Shown: positions 1-7,418 of the stretch, piece after piece
How positions within the stretch are numbered: the stretch's first letter is position 1
How the letters are laid out: each line of letters starts with the position of its first letter
NCBI GenBank assembly: GCA_041584015.1
Contig: JBFHES010000125.1
Location: forward strand, 1 to 12,682
Origin: JBFHES01 sp041584015
Lineage (GTDB): Bacteria > Bacteroidota > Bacteroidia > Bacteroidales > M50B96
DNA: 12,682 bases
Direction: 5' to 3'
The notes under the pieces: generated by a model
Databases searched by the model: none
Seen by the model: the letters and a program-made list of their open reading frames with translations, nothing else
What the model was told of the DNA's origin: nothing
Translations under genes and position numbers: made by a program

Positions 1-321
1 ACAAATCCTAGCTGAAGAAATACCTTTCTCTTGCTTTCAAGGTCTGCTTGGGGTGTTTTCTTTGGTTTCATGGTTCGCGGGTTTAATAATTAATACTAGT
101 TTTGCTTAAAAGAGTCTTTGCGTGTGTAAATTCCACATAAAAAGTGAATGAAACTTGTTTTTAATCGCACTTCTTGTGTTTTTACTGGAATATCTTGGTG
201 TTCGAAGAGATGTTTGTGTTTTTTAGATGAATTATACCTCGGTTTTTGTGGCGATAGTGAAATGTTAATTTTAGGAACAGTTCTTGCATGATGAGCAAAC
301 GAATCTTTAATCCTATGCAAA
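1..321. other. Leader region upstream of the sigma-factor gene
   Basis: No convincing gene was found in these bases on either strand. A minus-strand open frame covers 96-332, but it begins with TTG, runs into the start of the sigma gene and resembles no family I know. The only structured signal is a promoter-like site near 74-104. The end of whatever gene lies to the left is not recognisable. Confidence 0.5.
74..104 (+). promoter_or_regulatory. Candidate Bacteroidota-type promoter for the sigma/anti-sigma operon
   Basis: TAGTTTTG at 97-104 matches the Bacteroidota -7 consensus TAnnTTTG exactly. Nineteen bases upstream, TTCG at 74-77 differs from the -33 consensus TTTG at one base. The start site would fall near 110, leaving a long leader of about 210 nt before the proposed start codon. 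The site is predicted from motif match alone. Confidence 0.3.
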
Positions 322-939
322 TTGATTTTCAAATTTCAACATAAAGTAAACCAGATAGATCTCTCCAATCATCAGGAAGTTGAGGCAAAGTTGCTTGCCG
401 ATTATCGAAATAATCATGATGCCGATTTAATAGCAGGCTTGTTTGATAGCTATATTCACCTGGTATTTGGTGTATGCATGAAATATCTGGAGAATGAGGA
501 AGAAAGCAAAGATGCCGTAATGCAGATTTTCGAGGATATTATTAAGGATTTGAAAACACATAAGGTTGATAACTTTAAAAGTTGGTTATACATCGTCTCA
601 AAAAATTATTGTTTAAAAGTGATTAGAAGACGAAAAATGCAATACAAATTTGAAACCTATGAGCGTAAAGTTAATGGTAATCGATTTGTGGAAATTGAAG
701 ATGATCTGGATCATAAGTTGGACAATGTAGAAGCTCTGAAATCCAGTTTCCTGAATGGTGCGCTTGAATCATTGAAAAGCGAACAGCGCAAGTGTATTGA
801 GCTGTTCTATTTGCAGGAAAAAAGTTACAAGGAAACCATGGAGTTAACCGGATTCAGCCTTAAACAAGTGAAGAGTTATATACAGAATGGTAAACGCAAT
901 CTTAAATTGAAGTTAAACGGAACCCTGCTGGAGCGATGA
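322..939 (+). CDS. ECF-type RNA polymerase sigma factor (sigma-70 family)
   Basis: This 205-residue protein would direct RNA polymerase to a specific set of promoters. Region 2 lies at about residues 35-105, with the Bacteroidota-typical stretch HLVFGVCMKYL followed by an acidic segment with DAVMQIFE. The basic stretch KNYCLKVIRRRKM follows it. Region 4, a helix-turn-helix, lies at about 145-198 and contains LKSEQRKCIELFYLQ, then YKETMELTGFSLKQVKSYI. The start is uncertain. The frame opens after a stop at 292-294, and the first usable start is TTG at 322; the first in-frame ATG would remove much of region 2. No Shine-Dalgarno sequence is seen, as is usual in this phylum. The stop overlaps the start of the next gene (ATGA), which suggests translational coupling to an anti-sigma factor. 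The set of target genes cannot be read from the sequence. Confidence 0.87.
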   Translation: MIFKFQHKVNQIDLSNHQEVEAKLLADYRNNHDADLIAGLFDSYIHLVFGVCMKYLENEEESKDAVMQIFEDIIKDLKTHKVDNFKSWLYIVSKNYCLKVIRRRKMQYKFETYERKVNGNRFVEIEDDLDHKLDNVEALKSSFLNGALESLKSEQRKCIELFYLQEKSYKETMELTGFSLKQVKSYIQNGKRNLKLKLNGTLLER

Positions 940-1757
940 AAGAAACCACCAATATATTTGATGAGCATGGCTGTTTGAGCTTTCCGAGCATGCAAGCGTA
1001 TATCGATAATACAGCCAGTGATCATGATAAACGCATGATTGAAAGTCATGTTGAAAGTTGCGAGTTTTGTGCTGATTCCATTGAAGGTTTACGAAAGACC
1101 AGCGGAAGTGAAGCCCGAAATTCAATTCTTGTTTTGAAGAAGAAATTTGCATTTAAACAAATTTCTGAATCTTCCGGAAAAACAAGAATTGGCAATCCGC
1201 TGCTTTATGCAGCAGCAGCCCTTGTACTGCTATTAGGGATTAAGTTTTTGATGAGCGATCGATCTTCCGGAAATGAGTTTGCAGATGCCACCCCAAAGGT
1301 GATGAAAGTAGAAATAAACCGACCGATGCCTTCCAGTAAGGCAGAAGCTGTAGTTGTGTCTGACAATGCTAATGGTAATGTTGCCGGACAAAAGAAGCTA
1401 GGTTTGCCTCTGGTAAGCAGCAATGAGAATGCAGTTCCTGGTGGATTGTATACCTTTACCGATGAAATGCCACAGTTTCCCGGTGGAATTAAAGCACTGG
1501 ATGAAACCATCAGTTCAGAGATTAATCAAAAGAACGATGAGTTAAACAGGCGCATCTGTGGTCATGTATTGGTACAGTTTGTTGTGAACGAATCGGGAGA
1601 GGTGAGTAATCCCAAAGTGCTCAAAAGCCCTGGCGCCAAACTGTCTGAAGCAGCAATAGATGTAATTTCCAATCTGCCTGATTTTACTCCGGGAAAACAA
1701 ATGGGCAATAGCGTAAAGGTACTCATGACCTTACCGCTGAAGTTCGGACGTTGTTAA
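936..1757 (+). CDS. Membrane anti-sigma-like protein: zinc-finger N-terminus, one TM segment, TonB-type C-terminal domain
   Basis: This 273-residue protein follows the sigma gene with a four-base overlap and is probably its anti-sigma factor. The cytoplasmic N-terminus carries H38-x3-C42-x2-C45 (HVESCEFC), the core of the zinc-binding anti-sigma (ZAS/zf-HC2) motif. A hydrophobic helix at about 88-106 (PLLYAAAALVLLLGIKFLM) is the only membrane segment. The periplasmic part has a low-complexity linker, then QFPGG at about 180-184, a motif common in Bacteroidota TonB-like proteins. A TonB C-terminal domain spans about 206-271 (GHVLVQFVVNESGEVSNPKV, then LPDFTPGKQMGNSVKV). Family knowledge says TonB-C domains contact outer-membrane receptors. 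It is therefore an inference that this one senses a periplasmic or envelope signal and relays it to the sigma factor. Automatic pipelines may call it simply 'energy transducer TonB'. There is no proline-rich spacer as in classical TonB. Confidence 0.85.
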   Translation: MKETTNIFDEHGCLSFPSMQAYIDNTASDHDKRMIESHVESCEFCADSIEGLRKTSGSEARNSILVLKKKFAFKQISESSGKTRIGNPLLYAAAALVLLLGIKFLMSDRSSGNEFADATPKVMKVEINRPMPSSKAEAVVVSDNANGNVAGQKKLGLPLVSSNENAVPGGLYTFTDEMPQFPGGIKALDETISSEINQKNDELNRRICGHVLVQFVVNESGEVSNPKVLKSPGAKLSEAAIDVISNLPDFTPGKQMGNSVKVLMTLPLKFGRC

Positions 1758-1761
1758 GTTC

Positions 1762-3597
1762 TTAAACAGCCTCATCGAGCTCAACCCGTAAGTTTTCAAT
1801 AATGAAGTTCTGACGTTCCATGGTGTTTTTTCCCATGTAGAATTCCAACATTTTAGCCACCGAATCATCCTTCTTGTATAGCACTGGTTCCAGACGTATG
1901 TTCTCTCCAATAAAGTGCTTAAACTCGTTAGGTGAAATTTCACCAAGACCTTTAAATCGTGTGATTTCCGGATTGGCTCCCAGTTTTTTCATGGCAGCAA
2001 TCTTCTCAGCATCAGAATAGCAATAGGCTGTTTTTTTCTTGTTTCGTACCCTGAATAACGGTGTCTGCAAAATGTACAGATGTCCTTTTTTTATCAACTC
2101 AGGGAAGAATTGCAAGAAAAACGTAACCAATAGCAATCGAATGTGCATCCCGTCTACATCAGCATCTGTAGCAATAATTACTTTGTTGTAGCGTAGGTTT
2201 TCCAGCCCTTCTTCAATGTTAAGAGCCGATTGCAACAAGTTGAATTCTTCGTTCTCGTAAACCACCCTTTTAGTTAATCCAAAGGTGTTCAGTGGTTTTC
2301 CTTTTAAGCTAAAAACCGCCTGGGTGTTAACATCGCGGGATTTTGTTATCGAACCACTTGCCGAGTCTCCCTCGGTAATGAATATCGAAGAATCGTCGCT
2401 ATTGCTTTTGCTTGTATTGTAATGTATGCGGCAGTCTCTTAGCTTCTTGTTATGCAGACTGGCTTTTTTTGCACGGTCGCGTGCTATCTTTTTAATCCCC
2501 GAAATAGCTTTTCGTTCTTTCTCCGATTCATTGATCTTAAGGTGGAGGATGTCGGCCGTTTCCGGGTTTTTGTGTAAGTAGTTATCGAAAGAGTTTCGAA
2601 GGAAATCAAGGATGTAATTACGCACGGAGACACCATCTGGTGTCATGTTCTTCGAACCCAGCTTCGTTTTGGTTTGAGATTCAAAAACAGGTTCTTCAAC
2701 TTTAATACTCACCGCTGCAATAATACCCGTTCTTATGTCTGAAGCATCGAATTCCTTTTTATAGAAATCCCGCACGGTCTTAACAATTGCTTCTTTAAAA
2801 GCGGTTAGATGCGTGCCTCCCTGAACGGTATGCTGTCCATTTACAAATGAATAATAGTCTTCGCCGTATTGGCTGCCATGCGTCATGGCTATCTCAATAT
2901 CTTCTGATTTTAAATGAATGATAGGGTAGCGACTGGTGCCATCAATGTTCTGGTTGAGCAAATCTACCAGGCCATTTTTTGAATAGAACTTGGTGCCATT
3001 GAAATTTAGCGTTAAGCCGGAATTTAAGTAGACGTAGTTTTTGAGCATGTTTTCCACATACTCTGTAGCATACTTATAGCTGCCAAATACACTAAAGTCT
3101 GGTAGGAATCTAATTAAGGTTCCATTGGGCTCGTCGGTGCTTTGAATTGCATGTTCTTGTGTGATGTTGCCCTCTTGAAATTCTACAACCTTTTTTTCGC
3201 CATCGCGACATGCAGAAATAATAAAATGTGATGACAATGCATTTACAGCTTTTATACCAACCCCGTTTAGTCCCACCGATTTCTTAAAAACCTTTGAGTC
3301 GTACTTCGCTCCGGTATTCATTTTTGAGGCTACATCGATTAACTTGCCAAGCGGAACTCCGCGGCCATAATCGCGTACCTCAATATGCTGTTCACTAATA
3401 TTAACATTAATGGCCTTACCAAAGCCCATCATGTATTCATCAATTGAATTGTCGAGTACCTCTTTTAGAAGAACATAAATACCGTCATCCTGAGAAGAAC
3501 CGTCTCCCAGTTTTCCGATATACATTCCGGGGCGCTTTCTAATGTGCTCCTTCCAATCGAGTGTCCGTATGCTTTCGTCTGTATAATTGGCTACCAT
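1762..3597 (-). CDS. parE: DNA topoisomerase IV subunit B (ATPase subunit)
   Basis: ParE binds ATP and, with ParC, unlinks daughter chromosomes by passing one duplex through another. The 611-residue length suits the short Bacteroidota form. The GHKL ATPase domain starts with RKRPGMYIG (about 20-28), EVLDNSIDE (46-54) with the catalytic Glu46, DYGRGVPLG and the ATP-lid motif GLNGVGIKAVNALSS. The TOPRIM domain has TEGDSASG (Glu near residue 409) and the metal-binding DADVDGMHIR (about 477-486). RFKGLGEISPNEF follows near the C-terminus. The start is the ATG at 3597, just below a matching promoter. The usual partner parC is not beside it here; the gene converges on the anti-sigma gene with four bases between stop codons. 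GyrB is the main alternative, but the length and the EGDSASGS version of the TOPRIM motif favour ParE. Confidence 0.96.
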   Translation of the reverse strand: MVANYTDESIRTLDWKEHIRKRPGMYIGKLGDGSSQDDGIYVLLKEVLDNSIDEYMMGFGKAINVNISEQHIEVRDYGRGVPLGKLIDVASKMNTGAKYDSKVFKKSVGLNGVGIKAVNALSSHFIISACRDGEKKVVEFQEGNITQEHAIQSTDEPNGTLIRFLPDFSVFGSYKYATEYVENMLKNYVYLNSGLTLNFNGTKFYSKNGLVDLLNQNIDGTSRYPIIHLKSEDIEIAMTHGSQYGEDYYSFVNGQHTVQGGTHLTAFKEAIVKTVRDFYKKEFDASDIRTGIIAAVSIKVEEPVFESQTKTKLGSKNMTPDGVSVRNYILDFLRNSFDNYLHKNPETADILHLKINESEKERKAISGIKKIARDRAKKASLHNKKLRDCRIHYNTSKSNSDDSSIFITEGDSASGSITKSRDVNTQAVFSLKGKPLNTFGLTKRVVYENEEFNLLQSALNIEEGLENLRYNKVIIATDADVDGMHIRLLLVTFFLQFFPELIKKGHLYILQTPLFRVRNKKKTAYCYSDAEKIAAMKKLGANPEITRFKGLGEISPNEFKHFIGENIRLEPVLYKKDDSVAKMLEFYMGKNTMERQNFIIENLRVELDEAV

Positions 3598-3613
3598 AAC
3601 CCTTAAAAATGCT

Positions 3614-3646
3614 CAAAGATACCCAATTGACAAAAAACTTAAGCAA
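3614..3646 (-). promoter_or_regulatory. Candidate promoter of parE
   Basis: On the minus strand TATCTTTG (3621-3614) matches TAnnTTTG exactly, with TTG at 3646-3644 as a partial -33 element 22 bases upstream. The predicted start site near 3607 leaves a leader of about 10 nt before the parE ATG. The spacer is slightly longer than the usual 19-21. Confidence 0.45.
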
Positions 3647-3724
3647 GACTTTATCAACACCATAGTTAACATCCTCATTATGTAATAGAAAAATTTTAGT
3701 TGCACTAATTATTGTTTCTGAAGG

Positions 3725-3757
3725 ATTGCTAATAGCTTACTTCAATGTATAGCTTTG
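3725..3757 (+). promoter_or_regulatory. Candidate distal promoter of the LruC lipoprotein gene
   Basis: TAGCTTTG at 3750-3757 is an exact TAnnTTTG match. ATTG at 3725-3728 serves as a one-mismatch -33 element with a 21-base spacer. It would give a leader of about 175 nt, which is long, so a closer promoter may be the real one. Confidence 0.3.
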
Positions 3758-3821
3758 GAAGGTTTCGCACTAGTGTGGATGACAACAATACATGGCGTTA
3801 GTAGTTGGTTCGTGGTTGATA

Positions 3822-3853
3822 TTTGAGCAGTTATCAAGTTAAATTACTGTTTG
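3822..3853 (+). promoter_or_regulatory. Alternative proximal promoter of the LruC lipoprotein gene
   Basis: TTTG at 3822-3825 matches the -33 element exactly and is followed after 19 bases by TACTGTTTG. That is TA-n3-TTTG, one base longer inside than the consensus. The leader would be about 78 nt. Confidence 0.25.
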
Positions 3854-3937
3854 GTCATAATTTTTACATCACCTGTACAGATTGCTATAAATTAGCATCA
3901 CTTAATTTAACTTATTATTCAACTTAATCAGAATGTT

Positions 3938-5977
3938 ATGAAAACTAGATTGCTTTTTGGTATTGTTGCTTTGGCCCTATTGGCAGGAACAAGCAGCTGC
4001 CTGAAGAAGGAAGCGCCGGACGAAACGGTGCCGATTGATGGGATGGAATTGCTTGATGTTAGCGACGATTTTAATTTTTCAACCACCAAGGATGTGGAGA
4101 TTGATATCACCATCTTAAATACAGATCAAAGCCCGCTTGCCTTTGTGCCAATTGAATTGTTACAAGCAGATTACGATCAGGAAACGGAGACGTATACAAA
4201 TGAACGCGTTGTGTTTAAGGCAATGACTAATCAGGCGGGGCGCATTCAAAGTAAGGTTTCAATTGCTACCGCTGTTGATGAATTGATTGTTGGAACAGAT
4301 TATCTGGGCTTGCCGCATAGAACAAGAGTGGCGCTTAGCGCAAATCAGTTTACGTATGTTTATGATGGAAAAAGGACGACCACTCAGAAAACTGCATCAG
4401 AAAACAATAGTGCTAATCAATCCAATTACCTTACGCTGGGAAACTGGTCTACCCATGGCTTACCCTACTATTTGGTGCCAGGCGGAGATTTTATTAGTTC
4501 GGGTTTGCTGGCAGATATCAATGCTTCTTTGCCGGAAGGAACTTCCTTACCAGTTTCTCACCCTATGTATTTTTCTAATGATTTAGAGTTTGGTATTCAC
4601 TTACAGGATTCTGCTGATGTATGGGTAACTTTTGTAGCAGAAGGAGCTGGCTGGGCCAATTCACTGGGTTTCTATTATTATGATGAAAACTCACCACCAC
4701 AAACAGTAAATGATATTACTAACAAGACAATTATTTTTCCAAATGTTACCTATAATGGTTATGGAGCTTATTTGCTTGCAGGTGATAAAGTTTATCTGGG
4801 CGCATTTCCGGCCGGAACAATCATTCAATGGTTTTTGGTGGCGCAGGGATGGAACAATGCACAGAATATTGTTACCAATGGCTCATATATTCATTACTCA
4901 GAATCGCAATTTAATATTGAGCCAACGGCTAGCTTGAGACAACATACAACCCTTTTACATGATGAAGCCAGGGAATTGCTGATTTTATCATTTGAAGATG
5001 TTGATCGTGATGATCCGTTCTGTGATCAGGACTTTAATGATGCTGTGTTTTATGCAACGGTTAATCCAATTGAAGCGGTTATTACTGATAACCTGCCACC
5101 AATTGATACGCCTGTTGATAGCGATAATGATGGCGTAAATGATCCATTTGATGATTATCCAAACGATCCATTAAGAGCTTATGATATTTATGCGCCTTCT
5201 GATGATCGCTTTGGAACACTTGCTTTTGAAGACTTATGGCCGGAAACAGGTGATTATGATTTTAATGATGTTGTTCTTGATTACCAATTTAAGTTCGTAG
5301 CAAATGCAGCGAATCAGATTGTGGAATTATTCCCTAAATATGTACTAAAGGCCACCGGGGCGTCATTTAGTAATGCGTTTGGCATTGAGTTTCCAATTAG
5401 TCCCAATGCCATTAGTTCGGTAAGCGGAGGAGTTTATACTGAGAACCTGTTTACATTTGCTGCAAACGGAACCGAGGCAAATCAGTCTAATGCTGTAGTT
5501 ATAGCATTTGATAATGCACACAGCGTTTTATCATATCCTGGAACTGGATTAGGGGTTAACACAACTCCTGGTGCGCCCTATATTCAGGCGGATACAATTA
5601 CTCAGCATATTGCGTTTAGTTCATTGCTTTTACTGAGCGAGTTTGGTACTGCTCCATTTAATCCGTTTATCGTGGCTAATCAGTTGAGGGGAGCAGAAAT
5701 TCATTTGAAGGACAATGCACCAACCGATCTTGCTAATCCGGCCTTGTTTGGCACCTATGACGATGTTAGTAATGTTCCGAACGGAAGTTTCTATAAAACA
5801 GGTAATGGTTTGCCGTGGGCGATTAATTTACCGGAGTCTTTTGATTATCCTAATGAAGAAACTCCAGTGAATGCCGCATACCTGAAATTTAACGACTGGG
5901 CGCAAAGTTCAGGAGCGCTGTTTCCTGAGTGGTATAAAGATTATCAGGGCTACAGAAATGCCTCAAATATTTATTAA
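3938..5977 (+). CDS. LruC domain-containing lipoprotein (DUF4114/DUF4842-like), probably surface or outer membrane
   Basis: This 679-residue protein has a type II signal peptide: MKTR, a hydrophobic core, then the lipobox AGTSSC with Cys21 as the lipidated residue. CLKKEAPDE follows, so it is likely anchored in the outer membrane. Residues ~30-150 look like a beta-sandwich segment. FED (352-354) and DQDFND (363-368) form a DUF4114-like acidic site. DSDNDGVNDPFDDYPNDP (394-411) resembles a thrombospondin type 3 calcium-binding repeat. A second FED/DYDFND pair at 430-444 opens the LruC/DUF4842 domain, which fills the rest of the protein. The acidic motifs suggest calcium binding, which is inferred. 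The molecular role of LruC proteins in Bacteroidota is not known to me. There is no type IX secretion C-terminal signal. The gene stands alone and ends at a strong terminator. Start choice is secure because the signal peptide follows the ATG directly. Confidence 0.88.
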   Translation: MKTRLLFGIVALALLAGTSSCLKKEAPDETVPIDGMELLDVSDDFNFSTTKDVEIDITILNTDQSPLAFVPIELLQADYDQETETYTNERVVFKAMTNQAGRIQSKVSIATAVDELIVGTDYLGLPHRTRVALSANQFTYVYDGKRTTTQKTASENNSANQSNYLTLGNWSTHGLPYYLVPGGDFISSGLLADINASLPEGTSLPVSHPMYFSNDLEFGIHLQDSADVWVTFVAEGAGWANSLGFYYYDENSPPQTVNDITNKTIIFPNVTYNGYGAYLLAGDKVYLGAFPAGTIIQWFLVAQGWNNAQNIVTNGSYIHYSESQFNIEPTASLRQHTTLLHDEARELLILSFEDVDRDDPFCDQDFNDAVFYATVNPIEAVITDNLPPIDTPVDSDNDGVNDPFDDYPNDPLRAYDIYAPSDDRFGTLAFEDLWPETGDYDFNDVVLDYQFKFVANAANQIVELFPKYVLKATGASFSNAFGIEFPISPNAISSVSGGVYTENLFTFAANGTEANQSNAVVIAFDNAHSVLSYPGTGLGVNTTPGAPYIQADTITQHIAFSSLLLLSEFGTAPFNPFIVANQLRGAEIHLKDNAPTDLANPALFGTYDDVSNVPNGSFYKTGNGLPWAINLPESFDYPNEETPVNAAYLKFNDWAQSSGALFPEWYKDYQGYRNASNIY

Positions 5978-6000
5978 GTTATTATTTGAGTATGAAACAT

Positions 6001-6036
6001 AAAAAAGCCGACTCGTTAGTTTGAGTCGGCTTTCTT
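6001..6036. terminator. Bidirectional intrinsic terminator between the LruC gene and murA
   Basis: Arms AAAGCCGACTC (6004-6014) and GAGTCGGCTTT (6023-6033) pair perfectly over 11 bp around an 8-base loop. A T-rich tract follows on the plus strand and six A residues precede it, so the minus strand also has a U tract. It sits between two converging stop codons, 24 bases past the LruC stop and 8 bases past the murA stop. Confidence 0.87.
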
Positions 6037-6043
6037 TATGATT

Positions 6044-7360
6044 TTAGTCGCAGCTATCAAGTCTGGTAATAGATGCGCCAATGGCATTTAATCTGCCATC
6101 AATATTTTGATAACCTCTGTCAATCTGTTCAATGTTGTGAATTACACTTTTGCCTTCAGCACTCATGGCAGCTATTAGAAGTGCAACTCCCGCTCTGATG
6201 TCAGGAGAAACCATCATGGTGCCGCGTAGTCTGTACTGATGATTAAGGCCAATTACGGTAGCTCTGTGTGGATCACATAGGATGATCTGTGCGCCCATGT
6301 CAATTAGTTTGTCGACAAAGAACAATCTACTCTCAAACATTTTTTGATGAATCAGCACACTTCCTTTTGCCTGTGTAGCTACGACTAAAAATACGCTAAG
6401 TAAATCCGGTGTAAGGCCTGGCCAGATGGCATCGGCAATTGTCATGATGGAGCCATCAATAAAGGTGTCGATTTCATAATGGTCCTGCTCGGGAATGTAT
6501 ATGTCATCACCGCGACGTTCCATTTTAATCCCTAATCGTTGAAAAGCGCTAGGGATAATTCCCAGCTCAGGATAGGAAACATCTTTAATTGTAACCTCAG
6601 AATGTGTCATTGCAGCCATGCCGATGAAGCTACCAATTTCAATCATGTCCGGAAGAATTCTGTGTTCGCATCCGCTTAGGTATTCAACACCTTCAATGCT
6701 CAGCAGGTTAGAACCAATGCCGGTTATTTTGGCGCCCATGCTCACAAGCATTTTACACAATTGCTGGATGTATGGCTCGCAGGCTGCGTTATAAATAACG
6801 GTCTTGCCTTTAGCCATAGATGCTGCCATAATAATATTAGCAGTACCTGTTACCGATGCTTCATCAAGGTGCATATAAGCACCAGTCAGATTGGTTGCTT
6901 CAATGCTGTAGAAGTTGTCCGACTGATCGTAGTTAAATTTGGCGCCCAGGTTTTGGAAACCAATAAAGTGCGTGTCCAATCGTCTGCGACCAATTTTATC
7001 ACCACCGGGCTTTGGCATATAACCTTTGCCAAAACGAGTGAGGAGTGGTCCCATAATCATTACCGATCCTCTTAGTGATGCGCCTTTTTGTTTGAACTCA
7101 TCGGTTAGCAAATATTCAACATTAATGTCTTCTGCTTTAAAATGATATTCTTCGTCTGATACTTTGTTTACTTCAACACCCATTGAGGCGAGTAAATCAA
7201 TTAGCTTGATTACGTCGCGGATTTGAGGGATGTTCTTTATGATAACATCCTCGGGAGTTAAAAGTACAGCGCAGATGATTTGTAGTGCTTCATTTTTGGC
7301 GCCTTGCGGAATGATGTCGCCACGAAGTTGTTTGCCGCCTTGAATTTCGAAAATTGCCAT
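6044..7360 (-). CDS. murA: UDP-N-acetylglucosamine 1-carboxyvinyltransferase
   Basis: MurA transfers enolpyruvate from PEP to UDP-GlcNAc in the cytoplasm, the first committed step of peptidoglycan synthesis. I choose the ATG at 7360 (438 residues, MAIFEIQGGKQLRG...). This places the conserved Lys-Asn of GAKNEAL at 22-23, exactly as in the Escherichia coli numbering. A TTG-started extension to 7390 would lie inside a terminator hairpin. Conserved blocks include RGSVMIMGPLL, PGGDKIGRRRLDTH (118-131), PDMIEIGSF and the C-terminal PDIRAGVALLIAAM. Residue 121, in PGGD, is Asp where the E. coli enzyme has the catalytic Cys115. Asp at this site is known from other bacteria and makes MurA insensitive to fosfomycin. 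The gene follows DUF4290 on the same strand, a pairing I recall from many Bacteroidota, but a terminator separates the two. Confidence 0.97.
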   Translation of the reverse strand: MAIFEIQGGKQLRGDIIPQGAKNEALQIICAVLLTPEDVIIKNIPQIRDVIKLIDLLASMGVEVNKVSDEEYHFKAEDINVEYLLTDEFKQKGASLRGSVMIMGPLLTRFGKGYMPKPGGDKIGRRRLDTHFIGFQNLGAKFNYDQSDNFYSIEATNLTGAYMHLDEASVTGTANIIMAASMAKGKTVIYNAACEPYIQQLCKMLVSMGAKITGIGSNLLSIEGVEYLSGCEHRILPDMIEIGSFIGMAAMTHSEVTIKDVSYPELGIIPSAFQRLGIKMERRGDDIYIPEQDHYEIDTFIDGSIMTIADAIWPGLTPDLLSVFLVVATQAKGSVLIHQKMFESRLFFVDKLIDMGAQIILCDPHRATVIGLNHQYRLRGTMMVSPDIRAGVALLIAAMSAEGKSVIHNIEQIDRGYQNIDGRLNAIGASITRLDSCD

Positions 7361-7372
7361 GGTAAATAGTTT

Positions 7373-7418
7373 GAAAAAAAAACCTGGCAAATAATCGAGT
7401 TGTTACGGCCAGGTTTTT
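7373..7418 (-). terminator. Intrinsic terminator after DUF4290, directly upstream of murA
   Basis: On the minus strand the arm AAAAACCTGGC (7418-7408) pairs with GCCAGGTTTTT (7388-7378) around a 19-base loop, and an unbroken run of nine T residues reaches 7374. It starts 15 bases beyond the DUF4290 stop and ends 12 bases before the murA ATG. It could be a full terminator or a leaky attenuator controlling read-through into murA. Confidence 0.82.

Larger units (their letters stand above)
3598..3937. other. Divergent intergenic region between parE and the LruC lipoprotein gene
   Basis: This is 340 bases of AT-rich sequence with no open frame I would support. It holds a candidate parE promoter on the minus strand close to 3614-3646. 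On the plus strand it holds two weaker candidates, at 3725-3757 and 3822-3853. It is longer than needed for two promoters, so a small RNA or operator could sit here, but I see no clear hairpin. Confidence 0.5.

Noticed and set aside
61..95. GGTTCG within the leader, reminiscent of a tRNA or tmRNA T-loop
   Set aside because: No matching acceptor, anticodon or complementary arms are found around it.
96..332. A 78-codon minus-strand open frame in the leader of the sigma gene
   Set aside because: It starts with TTG, overlaps the sigma start, has no promoter-like site before it and resembles no protein family.
1731..1946. Minus-strand frame over the parE/anti-sigma junction
   Set aside because: It lies in a different frame inside the strongly conserved end of parE, so it is a shadow.
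4287..4586. 99-codon plus-strand frame inside the LruC gene
   Set aside because: It is a +1-type shadow of a well-supported lipoprotein gene and has no separate signals; the frame at 4710-4937 is the same.
7361..7390. Ten-residue N-terminal extension of MurA
   Set aside because: It would use a TTG start inside the terminator arm and would shift the conserved Lys-Asn away from positions 22-23.
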